From: Chara braunii
Taxonomy: Eukaryota > Streptophyta > Charophyceae > Charales > Characeae
Direction of reading: 5' to 3'
Assembly (NCBI GenBank): GCA_003427395.1
Contig: BFEA01001134.1
Location: forward strand, 140,173-160,290
DNA: 20,118 nt
Shown: positions 10,068 through 17,782 of the stretch, in pieces
How positions within the stretch are numbered: position 1 is the stretch's first letter
How the letters are laid out: each line of letters begins with the position of its first letter
The notes under the pieces: generated by a model
Told to the model about the DNA's origin: nothing
Seen by the model: only the letters and a program-made list of their open reading frames with translations
Databases searched by the model: none
Made by a program: the position numbers and the translations under genes

Positions 10068-10075
10068 TATATAAA
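10068..10075 (+). promoter_or_regulatory. TATA box, possibly of the plus-strand LTR
   Basis: TATATAAA followed by TCCTGGCCG is a good plant TATA box. It lies about 1.17 kb before the PBS at 11246, so it could drive the retroelement if the LTR is longer than the 772-bp minimum proposed here. Otherwise it is an unrelated sequence. Confidence 0.35.
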
Positions 10076-10469
10076 TCCTGGCCGTCCGCGTAGTGAGAAC
10101 TTGTAAGCTGGTCATTGAAAAGGGGCGATACACGGGAAAAGGGGGAAGGCCGATTGGGATATGGGGGGGGTAAGGCGCCCAACTCCGAAATGCGTAGCAA
10201 AAGGGACCCTCCCCCCTGTCAGCGTGATCGATAAGTCACTTGTCGTTCACCTATTTGTTGATTATTTTATTTTAATTTGACTTCATTTCGAATCTTTCAT
10301 ATTACTAGGCTGGGCGTGTGGATAGGTCCTATCCAACGGGCTGAAGCAGTTAGCTCCTGGTCTATCCTGTGTGGGTAAAGGAAGATACAGGGAAGGCAAT
10401 TGACCGCGCTCACACCGTACTGCAAGAACGCCTCTTCTGCCTAAAAGGGCAGCGAGAAGGCTTACCACA

Positions 10470-11241
10470 TGTAACAGTTCAAACTTGTGGGCGCGAACAC
10501 GGCCCTCTGATACGAGGAACAGAGGGGGGGAGGTAATATTCTGTTTCGCTGGCGGGGCTCTCTGAAATGAGGTTTATGGTGAAACTCTGAAAACTCTTAA
10601 CCATCGAAAGAAACGAAATCTCGTCCTGCTGGTTGGACACACTGATAGGGCGCCTCGAAACTGTTCAAGTAACATCTCGCTGACCCACTTGTTCTTTGTT
10701 GTGTGAGCTCGTTGAGTTACCAGCCAACTGTTGAGGCCCACCGCTATGTGAGCTTGCAGATCTACTAGTCATCTGTTGAAACACTCTGTTGTGTGAGTTT
10801 GCTGAATTGCCAACCAACCGTTGAGACACGCCACTGTGTGAGTTTGCGGGCTCACCAGTTAGCTGTTGAAACCTACTGCAGCGTGAACTTGCAGGTTTAC
10901 AGATTATATGATGATACCTACCGCTGTGCGAACTTGCTGATTTAACAGTCGACTATTGAAACTCTCTGACTCTCAATTGGCTGCCCCTATCGCATCACCC
11001 CGCCCCCAAAACAAGTCAAACCATCGGAACGTCGTCCTTATGTTATGTCTCTGAATTAAGAGAAAGCATCTGTGCTAATTTGGATTATAGCATTCAGCTG
11101 CGAACGTCAAAAATTGGTGGGGGTACTTCCACTGTCGCCCTGTCGATCGCTGAGGACCTCGGAGCAGGGCGCAGCGAGTGACAGGCGCTGTTGCCGATGA
11201 CTTCAGCGAACGGTAGGTAGCCCTCCCCGGGTTTCCTCACA
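10470..11241 (+). mobile_element. 5' LTR (end well supported, start tentative)
   Basis: The right end is set by CTCACA at 11236-11241, four bases before the PBS. The left end is tentatively TGTAACAG at 10470, which gives 772 bp with TG...CA ends. A longer LTR that includes the TATA box at 10068 is equally possible, since no strong TATA box is visible within 10470-11241. The matching 3' LTR is not in the window, so the start cannot be checked here. Confidence 0.4.
10696..10970. repeat. About 46-bp tandem repeat inside the LTR, 6 copies
   Basis: The unit is (C)TGTTGTGTGAGTTTGC, then GA/GG, then a short variable part with CCA or CAGT, then CTGTTGAAAC. Six copies follow one another with periods of about 43-48 bp, each carrying a GTGTGAGYTTGC or GTGCGAACTTGC core and most a GTTGA(A/G)AC core. 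Tandem repeats in U3 can act as enhancer arrays in retroelements; that role here is inference. Confidence 0.7.
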
Positions 11242-11245
11242 ACTT

Positions 11246-11263
11246 TGGCGCCGTTGTCGGGGA
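11246..11263 (+). other. Primer-binding site, tRNA-Asp type
   Basis: TGGCGCCGTTGTCGGGGA matches 17 of 18 bases of the sequence complementary to the 3' end of plant tRNA-Asp, the primer used by many Athila/Tat-type Ty3/gypsy elements. It lies four bases after the CA at the LTR end. This is the strongest single piece of evidence that the right half of the window is an LTR retroelement on the plus strand. Confidence 0.85.
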
Positions 11264-11271
11264 GGGGAACT

Positions 11272-11312
11272 GCACCCCCAAGGCCGCGGCCTTCCCCAAT
11301 CAATGGGGGTGC
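11272..11312 (+). other. Post-PBS hairpin with a 14-nt palindrome
   Basis: GCACCCCCA (11272-11280) pairs perfectly with TGGGGGTGC (11304-11312). Between them is the self-complementary AAGGCCGCGGCCTT (11280-11293; its first base overlaps the stem). A stable stem presenting a GC-rich palindrome just 3' of the PBS resembles the dimerisation and packaging signals of retroviral leaders. The structure is seen directly; the role is inference from position. Confidence 0.6.
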
Positions 11313-12130
11313 GTGGGATGATTAGTCCAAGTATTAATTAGTTCGTTTTCTTGATTAGTTCTATTTTTGGTAATTTTTCAAATTAGTTTTTTTCAAAAAT
11401 CTCGCAATCGCGCATTTTCGCGCGAAGCACGAAAGGAGCAAAGTTTGTCCTCTCGACGAGACGAACGTTATGAGACGTTTTTTGCTGAAATCTAACGGTC
11501 AGATTTTGAGATAACGAATTTTTTTTGATTTCCTATTTATTAATTCGAAATTTTCAGTTTTTTTTTTTTAATTTATGCGGAAAATTGGTTCCTATTTTTG
11601 GAATAACCCCTTGGACCAAATTTGTTTGGTTTATTTTTTCCGTAGTTTTGACACCTTGGACGGGGCGAACGGAGACAGTTAGAGGCCAGAACGGAACGTA
11701 ACAGCAAAGAAAAACGAAATAAGACAAAAATTAAATATTTAATTTCTTTAAAGTTTCGTGTAAAATACCGTAAAAGGGTTTTTGAAAAAGTGATCCATCA
11801 AAGTTTTTGCAGATTTCGAGTGGAGTTAAGAAAATTTTTTTGGGACGGAGTGAGTTTTAGAGGAGAGCGTGCGGTTGTGTGCGAAGCTCGAAAACCCTAG
11901 TTAGTTAAACCCTAATTAGGAGAAGTCTTATTTTGGGTTTTAGAGACTGATAACAACCTCGAAGAGGACGCTTAATATACAGGAAATACTTTGCCTTTTG
12001 TTTTCTTCGGCGTTTTCTTTTTTCTATAATTAATTTTAAAAAAATACTTAAAATAACGAAAACAAATTAATTAAATTTTGTTTTATTTCATTTTTAAATT
12101 TAGACGACTTTTCCTTCGGGTTATTGAGTT

Positions 12131-12190
12131 AGGGGCGGAAGCCCTGAACCCCATCCCAACGGGGGGAGGGGAAATACTGCCAAAATTTTC
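12131..12190 (+). other. Foldable leader element, copy A
   Basis: GGGC-GGAA-GCCC (12133-12144) forms a short stem closed by a GNRA-type tetraloop. CCCC (12149-12152) can pair with GGGG (12161-12164) just after. The copy ends in ACTGCCAAAATTTTC. The CCCCATCCC.AACGGGGGGAGG core and the GCCAAAATTTT end are shared with copy B, but the outer stem seen in B and C is missing here. Confidence 0.5.
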
Positions 12191-12297
12191 TTGAGATTTT
12201 GTATAATATTTCGAATTAGTTAGAAAATAAAATATACAAAAATTGGTTGAAAAAAATAAATTTTTCTTTTAATATTATTTACCTTTTGCTATACTCC

Positions 12298-12370
12298 TTT
12301 GGCGGCTATTTTGAGGCCTTCGGCCACACCCCATCCCCACGGGGGGAGGCGCAGTGCCGCCAAAATTTTT
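12298..12370 (+). other. Foldable leader element, copy B (three-stem)
   Basis: TTTGGCGGC (12298-12306) pairs perfectly with GCCGCCAAA (12356-12364). Inside, GGCC-TTC-GGCC (12315-12325) makes a short hairpin and CCCC (12329-12332) can pair with GGGG (12343-12346). The result is a three-way-junction-like fold in otherwise AT-rich sequence. It shares its core and 3' end with copy A, 169 bases upstream. Confidence 0.6.
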
Positions 12371-12930
12371 TAAAAATCTGTTGGGGACCCTTGAGGTCGA
12401 GCAATTTTGCCTAAAGACATATACAAGGAATGTAAGTATATGTAAAATAAGAAAAGGGGGTGTATCTTACTTAAAGGTAATTTTTGTAAATTAAATACAG
12501 TTAAATACAGAAAAATTCCCTTGGTAGGAAAAGGGGAAGGGAATTGGAGTAGAAAAAGTAAACAGTTGTTCCCTTACCCCCTCTTAAGGGTTGGGACGAG
12601 TGAACGGAATTTTCCCTAATTAAAATTTATTTACTTGGTGTTTATATAATGTAAATTCAAATTAAATAGTTAGTTTGTGGCGGAAAGAGAAACATACTTG
12701 TCGCGCTACTCTCCAGGGGAAACCTCGTATGCCCGTAGGCAGTTGTGGAGGACCGGTAGGTTTATGAAGATTTAAAGTAATTTTTATTAATCTAAATTTA
12801 TTAAAATTCCTTAAAAATATTGAAATGGCTTAGAGAAATAGCTGAAAGAAGGTGAAGGCCTTCTAATTGTGGTACTTAGATAGGGGGTGACATTTGTACT
12901 CCTGAGGGGTGACCGGAACAGTCGCGGGCA

Positions 12931-12954
12931 GCGTTCCCTCGAACAGGGAACACG
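12931..12954 (+). other. Hairpin in leader
   Basis: GTTCCCT (12933-12939) and AGGGAAC (12945-12951) are perfectly complementary with a five-base loop CGAAC. A GC clamp can extend the stem (GCG at 12931 with CGC at 12952-12954 after shifting by two bases). It is one of the few strong stems in the leader apart from elements A-C. Confidence 0.5.
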
Positions 12955-13058
12955 CCTTGTATTTGAGGGAATTCGACTATAGGGCCCGTTTGCCTTGTTT
13001 AGGGCCGGGATTTCGTTGTTGACACCTTAGGGAACTCTTGGGATAGATAGGAGATAAA

Positions 13059-13116
13059 TTGGCAGCGTAAGATCGGGGCTTCCAACGAAGGGAGGCGAAG
13101 CGCTGCCAAACTTTTC
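13059..13116 (+). other. Foldable leader element, copy C, just before the first ORF
   Basis: TTGGCAGCG (13059-13067) pairs perfectly with CGCTGCCAA (13101-13109). An inner hairpin CTTC-CAAC-GAAG (13079-13090) is followed by GGAGGCGAAG. The 3' end GCTGCCAAACTTTTC matches the ends of copies A and B. The element ends close to the first in-frame ATG of the ORF block (13123) and about 80 bases before the ATG I prefer (13198). Confidence 0.6.
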
Positions 13117-13197
13117 ATAGAAATGACAGTTTTTTTTGGCTATTTTTCACCTCCTCTACCCATCCCTCTTACTACTCTCTCTCTAGCCATCTGTTGG

Positions 13198-14217
13198 ATG
13201 TGGCCGCAAGCGCAGGTAGAGGTCTATGACGCTAGCAGCGTCTGGGACGTGGAGCCCCCTAAACTCATAGAAGGGGATCTGGTGGAGCTCACAATTCCTG
13301 CGCGTAGCGTCCGGTATGCTGACGGCCAGTTTGCGTGGAGGTTCATAGTCTTGTCTGCGGAAGTGTGGCTTTGGACGCACAGAGAGCACCGGCCTGGACA
13401 AGGGGTGGGCCTAGTTAGAGCCTACCTGTACTTAGGACCGGGCGCGGTCAAGGAGGCCGTGCTAAGCCTCGCGACGACAGGGACTAGTGGCGCGGTTAGC
13501 AGGGCGTTACACTACTTGAGGGACGAGGTAGCCGCCTTCCGAGCGGAGGACTCGAGCGACCCGTGGACCCTATTTCACGGACGCCCTCCTCTTGATATCA
13601 CGGGCGAGCTGGTGGTAGCGCGAGGCCGTTTTTTTCCGTACAGCGTTTCGATTCTGCGGGCGGTAGTCCCATCGCTCGTTGTAGAGAGCATCTTTGGAGG
13701 TATTGGCGGAGTGGTCGAGGCATACCTAGCCTATCAGGATCTCAAGGTCCTCGCGCGAGGGTCTGACGACCTCGACTACCTCTATTATTCCCTTGCGACT
13801 GGTGGGCCTCGTTGGGGTGACGAGAGGGTTCAGCTTATAGAGTTGATCCGTTCAATAGACGACGAGTGGCCCCAGTCTCCGTGCGTTTGGGATTGGCTGG
13901 ACCGTGAGCTCCGAGCAGGCCCCGAGTACGTGACCTGTATCGGGTGGCTCTTCTCAGACGACTGGGGTAGCTGGTGGAGTGAGGACGCTGGGCGACCTCT
14001 GATATACGGCTATCAGTTGGCGGAGTACTACCAGGCTATAGGACAGGCGCCATACCGCTTCGAGGACGAGTTTGACGACGAGGGTTGGGAGTGAGAGGAC
14101 GACGAGGACATCTGGGAGCCAGACTGGGTCGACCCAGAGAGTGAGGTTGACGAGGAGGAGGAGGTCGACACGGTGGATGCTCAGTTCCCGCGCATAGGGG
14201 TACCGACTAGGGCCTAG
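13198..14217 (+). pseudogene. Trp-rich unknown protein, paralog 1, in-frame TGA before acidic tail
   Basis: I do not recognise this family. From the ATG at 13198 the frame runs 298 codons to TGA at 14092-14094, then stays open 40 more codons to TAG at 14215-14217. I prefer this start over the in-frame ATG at 13123 because it places DLVEL at residues 27-31, VVE at 161-163, LARG at 185-188 and VQLIE at 211-215, the same or nearly the same positions as in the next ORF. The extra N-terminal 25 residues from 13123 would be hydrophobic and come from pyrimidine-rich DNA. The protein is rich in Trp, Tyr and acidic residues, has no transmembrane segment from 13198, and ends in a very acidic tail beyond the TGA (DEEEE cluster). 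No zinc finger or catalytic motif is seen. The TGA can be explained by CGA-to-TGA change; readthrough is the alternative. Confidence 0.6.
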
Positions 14218-14307
14218 GCGGAGTGTGTGGCTTGGCGAGTTCGAGCTAGGCTAGCCGTGAGATTCGGCAGTAGAGTGGGAGAGTGAGATAGGAGATCCTG
14301 TGGGCAG

Positions 14308-15421
14308 ATGGTAGAGGAGATCGAGAGAGTCAACCTACCCTTTGGTGATTTCAGATGGCCTAGACCGCCCGAGATCATAACTCCCGACTTGGTGGAGCTT
14401 GATCTACCGGGCAGATGTGGCTCTGAGTCAGGGTTGACTGACCATTGGGGGTTGACTCGACTGGGGCCAGACGCGCAACTATGGTCATATACCGTTCAGA
14501 CCTACGAGTCTGATCCGCAGAGGTGGCGGGCGCCCGGCACGACGTCCATAGAGGCCGTAGGGCATGTTTATTACTCACGTGAGGTGAGCGACGTCGTCTA
14601 TATCCAGGGCTTGGTGCATAGTTTCTGGCAGTATGAGAGAGAGGCGAGAGAGATCCTGACAGGCAAGATAGAGAGTGCACGAGAGGAGATTGAGGATCTG
14701 TACGGGCCTATCGAGGAGACGAGGACTACGTTTCGGATAGGAAGGTTTGCCTTTCCGACAGTCCGACTGCGCGCCTGGTTCCCGGTCTTTGTAGTGGAGC
14801 AGCTTTGGGGCTTGGGGAGCGTCGTGGAGAGATATTTCGCGGCTCTAGAGCTCGACGGACTAGCCCGAGGGCAGAGGGACCAGGACTGGATTGCCTACGC
14901 ACGGTTCGTGTGCGGACCTCTTACTGGAGAGAGAGGGGTACAACTCATTGAGTTTTTACGTGCCCTAGTGCCTACAGCAGACCACCATTTTTTTTTTTCC
15001 GGGCCAGCCCTCAGAGTTCTGGGTGGCCTTAGAGAGGGAGGTCCAGAGGCCTGTAGATAGTCTGGAGGGAGTCGGGCGGCTCTTTAGCGAGACTCCCAGC
15101 GACAGGCCTACTCCCCTCATTTCTATCTGGGAGTTCGAGGAGCATTATCAGACTATATACCCAGATAGGGAGGAGCTCGGCTGGGACGCCGAAGATAGAG
15201 ATTGGGTACAGCATAGCGACATAGAGCCTTGGGGAGAGGGCGAAAGATTGTGGAGAGACGTGCCTGATGTAGGGTAGGGCGAGATTGGCGTTGGTATAGA
15301 CAGACCGCAGGAGGACGGCTGGGGACATCTCCTTCAGGCCGAGGGACAGGAGGATATCCCATGGGGTCAGAGGGTAGATGAGGACGAAGACGAGGATATG
15401 GCAGACACGCGACACGGCTAG
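14308..15421 (+). pseudogene. Trp-rich unknown protein, paralog 2, frameshift and in-frame TAG
   Basis: The ATG at 14308 opens a frame collinear with paralog 1. DLVEL is at residues 27-31, VVE at 162-164, LARG at 185-188 and VQLIE at 211-215, and by eye about 27 of 60 residues are identical over residues 161-220. A run of eleven T (14988-14998) then breaks the frame. The first frame ends at TAG 15058-15060, while resemblance to paralog 1 (a Leu-x-Arg-Glu segment, LFS, a Tyr/Glu-rich part) continues in the +1 frame to TAG at 15275-15277. That frame remains open for 47 further codons with a DEDEDED tail to TAG at 15419-15421. The T11 run suggests polymerase slippage, a base-calling error, or less likely translational slippage. 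A helical charged segment (about residues 107-132) is specific to this copy. Function unknown. Confidence 0.6.
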
Positions 15422-15522
15422 AGGCAGGGCATATCCGGGTGTGGCTTAGAGAAGGGAGTAGTGGAGAGACGGTAAGTAGATATCTTTAGGCGAGACGAGA
15501 GTGGCAGTAAGAGCAGGAAGGG

Positions 15523-15759
15523 ATGGCGGACAGGGATATACTGAGGGTGACTCTTTCCCTACGACGAGATAGGACGGGCGGCTGGGAAGGAGAGGAGTTG
15601 GACAATGTTGAGCGACAGATCAGACTCATGACGGAGCATGCCCTGGAGATACGGAGAAGCCAGAGATACGTCGAGTTTACAATCTACTTCCATAGAGCAG
15701 ACGGGAGAGCGCACAACACCTACTCGACCATACTGGACCTGAGTGGGAGAGTTGTCTGA
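15523..15759 (+). CDS. Small unknown protein (78 aa)
   Basis: An intact frame from ATG (GGAAGGGATGG context) to TGA, in the gap between paralogs 2 and 3. It is charged, with a predicted strand-helix-strand pattern: ILRVTLSLRR near the start, VERQIRLMTEHALEI in the middle and YVEFTIYFHR after it. The pattern is loosely like the 93-aa ORF at 16591 (VT.LLR, then VRDLIHEH, then YDVMIWSH), so the two may be old duplicates. After its TGA the frame stays open for seven more codons to TAG. I do not recognise a family and infer no function. Confidence 0.5.
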   Translation: MADRDILRVTLSLRRDRTGGWEGEELDNVERQIRLMTEHALEIRRSQRYVEFTIYFHRADGRAHNTYSTILDLSGRVV

Positions 15760-15831
15760 GGAGTTAGCAACATCGAGAGATAGGGAGCGTCGAAGGGAGT
15801 AGGGTGACACAGATCGAGTGGCAAAGTGGAG

Positions 15832-16587
15832 ATGAGGAGTGACTCGGCGGCTTGACTAACTTATGTCCTCTCACGAGAGTCCGAATCCTATAGCGTGAGG
15901 AAACTTGTAAGACCCAGAGAGACGGCTGTTGGATATGATATTCCTCTTCCTGTGGGGTTAGAGGAGACTGGTTGTGTCCCAATTTGTTACCTTGGGACGT
16001 GGCTGGCAGAGGGACTTTTCCTTTGGACGGTGATACTAAAAGATAGACGACCCGAAAGGACTCATGACCTAGAAGGGGTTGGACATCTGATAACGGACAA
16101 AGCTCATGATTTAGACATAGGGCTGATACTCGCAGGGGCTAGCAGGGCTTGGTGGAGAAACGAGTCGTTGGCCCGAGTGATCGTTAATCAGCAACTGGCG
16201 AGACTCTTTGGAGGAAGGTCGTATTGGAGTCGCCTGGTATACGGACCTCCGCATCCGACCCTCTACCTGGGAGAGGTTTGACAATTTGGACTTCCTGCGT
16301 TCGTGATAGGGCAGACCTATGGGAGCGTAGATCGTCTGAGTATAGCAGTGGACCACACACTTTACGCGCTTTGGCAGGGCTTAGCTCCCCGTTTCAGGGA
16401 AGCGTACTACGCCATTTGTGTGAGGTGGGGGCCACCCAGCAGAGAGACGCTTGACGACATCATAGACGTTACTTCCTCGGTGGACTGTCTGAGGCCAGTC
16501 GATCTGATTAAGTACTCCAGGAGACGAGCAGAGATTGATTACGTGGGGCTAGAGGATGCGAGGTTTCTCTTCGAGGCCGCAGCTTAG
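15832..16587 (+). pseudogene. Trp-rich unknown protein, paralog 3, two in-frame TGA codons
   Basis: From ATG 15832 one frame runs 251 codons to TAG 16585-16587, interrupted by TGA at 15853-15855 and 16279-16281. Landmarks follow paralog 2 with offsets of a few residues: YDIP at 35-38 (LDLP at 31-34 in paralog 2), GVGH at 82-85 (AVGH at 83-86) and LPAFVIG at 154-160 (FPVFVVE at 158-164). Similarity therefore continues across the second TGA, so both halves belong to one gene. It is shorter than its two relatives and lacks their acidic tail. The first TGA is followed by CTA, a context known to favour readthrough; the second by CAA. Both TGAs could come from CGA by C-to-T change. It ends three bases before the next ATG. 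Confidence 0.55.
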
Positions 16588-16590
16588 AGA

Positions 16591-16872
16591 ATGTCGGGAA
16601 GGACGACAACTGTGATGCGCGTAGATAAGCAACTGGTAAGCACATGGTACACTGTAACGGTACTTCTCCGAGCGTACATAGATGAGGACTTGACGGTGAG
16701 GGAGTGTCGACTACGAGTCAGGGATTTGATCCACGAGCATAGAGCTGATGTACTGGCGCAGGTGACCTTCCAGACCTCGATTGCCTATGATGTGATGATA
16801 TGGTCTCATGGTTATATGCGCGCGGAGCACTACCACGATGAGATGGTAGCGGAGGCTAGAGCAAGGGTGTGA
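16591..16872 (+). CDS. Small unknown protein (93 aa)
   Basis: An intact frame starting ATGTCGG, only three bases after the stop of paralog 3, and ending at TGA. The core has a hydrophobic strand (YTVTVLLRAYI), an amphipathic helix rich in Arg and Glu (about residues 35-53), a second strand and a His/Tyr-rich segment (SHGYMRAEHYH). It may be a distant relative of the 78-aa ORF at 15523. There is no metal-binding spacing that I would trust and no signal peptide. The next ORF begins 30 bases on. Function unknown. Confidence 0.55.
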   Translation: MSGRTTTVMRVDKQLVSTWYTVTVLLRAYIDEDLTVRECRLRVRDLIHEHRADVLAQVTFQTSIAYDVMIWSHGYMRAEHYHDEMVAEARARV

Positions 16873-16902
16873 GGATGAGCTGGAAGGAGATGTGGACTGA
16901 GT

Positions 16903-17223
16903 ATGGAAGAGAAGAGTGAGGCGGTCGGAAGAGTGAGAAAACGCATTAAAAAACCACTCTTGAACCAGGTAAAGGAGTTAGGGAACATGATAAGGGAGAT
17001 CGGGTCGAGCCAGGACGAAAGCAAGCTGCGTAGGGTTGAGCTCGCGACGAAAGAGTTAGAGAGTTTGTTCAGGGAGGATAGAGAGACTATCCAGGAGTGG
17101 AGATTAGACTTTCTCGAGACGGTAAGAACTAGGAACCTGTCGTGCGAAGGAGCGAGGGAAAAGTTTGCAGAAGACGCAGCAACGGAGGACAAGGTAACGA
17201 AGGGAGATAGCAACAGGACATGA
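16903..17223 (+). CDS. Charged, helical unknown protein (106 aa)
   Basis: An intact frame from ATG to TGA. The sequence is almost entirely charged and helix-favouring: a basic start (RVRKRIKKPLLNQVKEL at residues 10-26), then heptad-like leucines and isoleucines up to about residue 72, then an acidic-basic end. A coiled-coil or nucleic-acid-binding accessory protein would fit, but this is inference from composition only. Its TGA overlaps the ATG of the following ORF (ATGA at 17220-17223). Purine-rich DNA favours such composition, so coding is likely because of the tight packing and intact frame, not because of a recognised domain. Confidence 0.5.
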   Translation: MEEKSEAVGRVRKRIKKPLLNQVKELGNMIREIGSSQDESKLRRVELATKELESLFREDRETIQEWRLDFLETVRTRNLSCEGAREKFAEDAATEDKVTKGDSNRT

Positions 17224-17765
17224 GCGGGACTGCCCTACGCACGACAGACAGGTTCTCGTTGCATGTGGTAGGGAGACTGGACGGACCATTGGTGTTAGTG
17301 ATCGCAAAGCTCCAGCTTCATACTAGGTTGTGTATAGTTGAGGAGGCAGAGTATGTTCGTCGTGCATTGCGTGAGGCTAGGGGAACAGGACTTTGGATCG
17401 GAGTGGAAGGAGGACGAAGGATAAAATACGTACTTCGAGTGACACCTTTCGAAGGGCGGTCTCGGATAAGGGCGTGGTACGAGACGACCAGAGAGGCTGA
17501 GAGGCTGAAGATAAGCGAAGCCAGGAGAGCTGGGGAGCTAGGGAGAGTTATAATAGACGGAGCGATACTGAGGGTGTTAGCTGCTCACGACCGATACTGG
17601 AGGGAATCAATAACGACTTTAGAGGCTATAGAGGATAGTGAAGATGAAGAAGATTTTGAGATGTTCTATGGCATATTGGAGTTGTCGGCGATGAGATTAC
17701 GAGTAGCTGTAGCACTGACTTCCCTCAAATACTACACAGATGACCTTATAGCTGTATGGGAGTAA
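17220..17765 (+). CDS. Unknown protein (181 aa), second longest intact frame in the block
   Basis: The frame opens at the ATG of an ATGA overlap with the preceding ORF and runs to TAA without a break. The N-terminal part has beta-rich hydrophobic segments (FSLHVVGRL, PLVLVIAKLQL). A helix (EEAEYVRRALREAR), a further strand (RIKYVLRVTPF) and a long Arg/Glu-rich helix (about residues 84-108) follow. The C-terminal third has an acidic cluster (EDSEDEEDFE, about 139-148) and a hydrophobic end (MRLRVAVALTSLKYY). I see no transmembrane helix and no catalytic motif. The helix-strand core vaguely recalls the 93-aa ORF, but I would not claim homology. Function unknown. Confidence 0.6.
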   Translation: MSGTALRTTDRFSLHVVGRLDGPLVLVIAKLQLHTRLCIVEEAEYVRRALREARGTGLWIGVEGGRRIKYVLRVTPFEGRSRIRAWYETTREAERLKISEARRAGELGRVIIDGAILRVLAAHDRYWRESITTLEAIEDSEDEEDFEMFYGILELSAMRLRVAVALTSLKYYTDDLIAVWE

Positions 17766-17782
17766 GAGGAGGAGATGGTTAG

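Larger units (their letters stand above)
11313..13197 (+). other. Long AT-rich leader of the element, non-coding
   Basis: About 1.9 kb of AT-rich sequence with long A/T runs and no credible ORF. It contains a telo-box (AAACCCTAA, 11907-11915) and a close relative (AAACCCTAG, near 11892), motifs frequent in plant 5' leaders. It also holds three GC-rich foldable elements and a hairpin, annotated separately. Base composition changes sharply to a higher GC content at the start of the ORF block. Confidence 0.6.

Noticed and set aside
14092-16281. TGA read as an amino acid (altered code or selenocysteine)
   Set aside because: Other ORFs in the same block appear to end at TGA (16870, 17221), TAG and TAA also interrupt frames, and C-to-T decay explains the pattern more simply.
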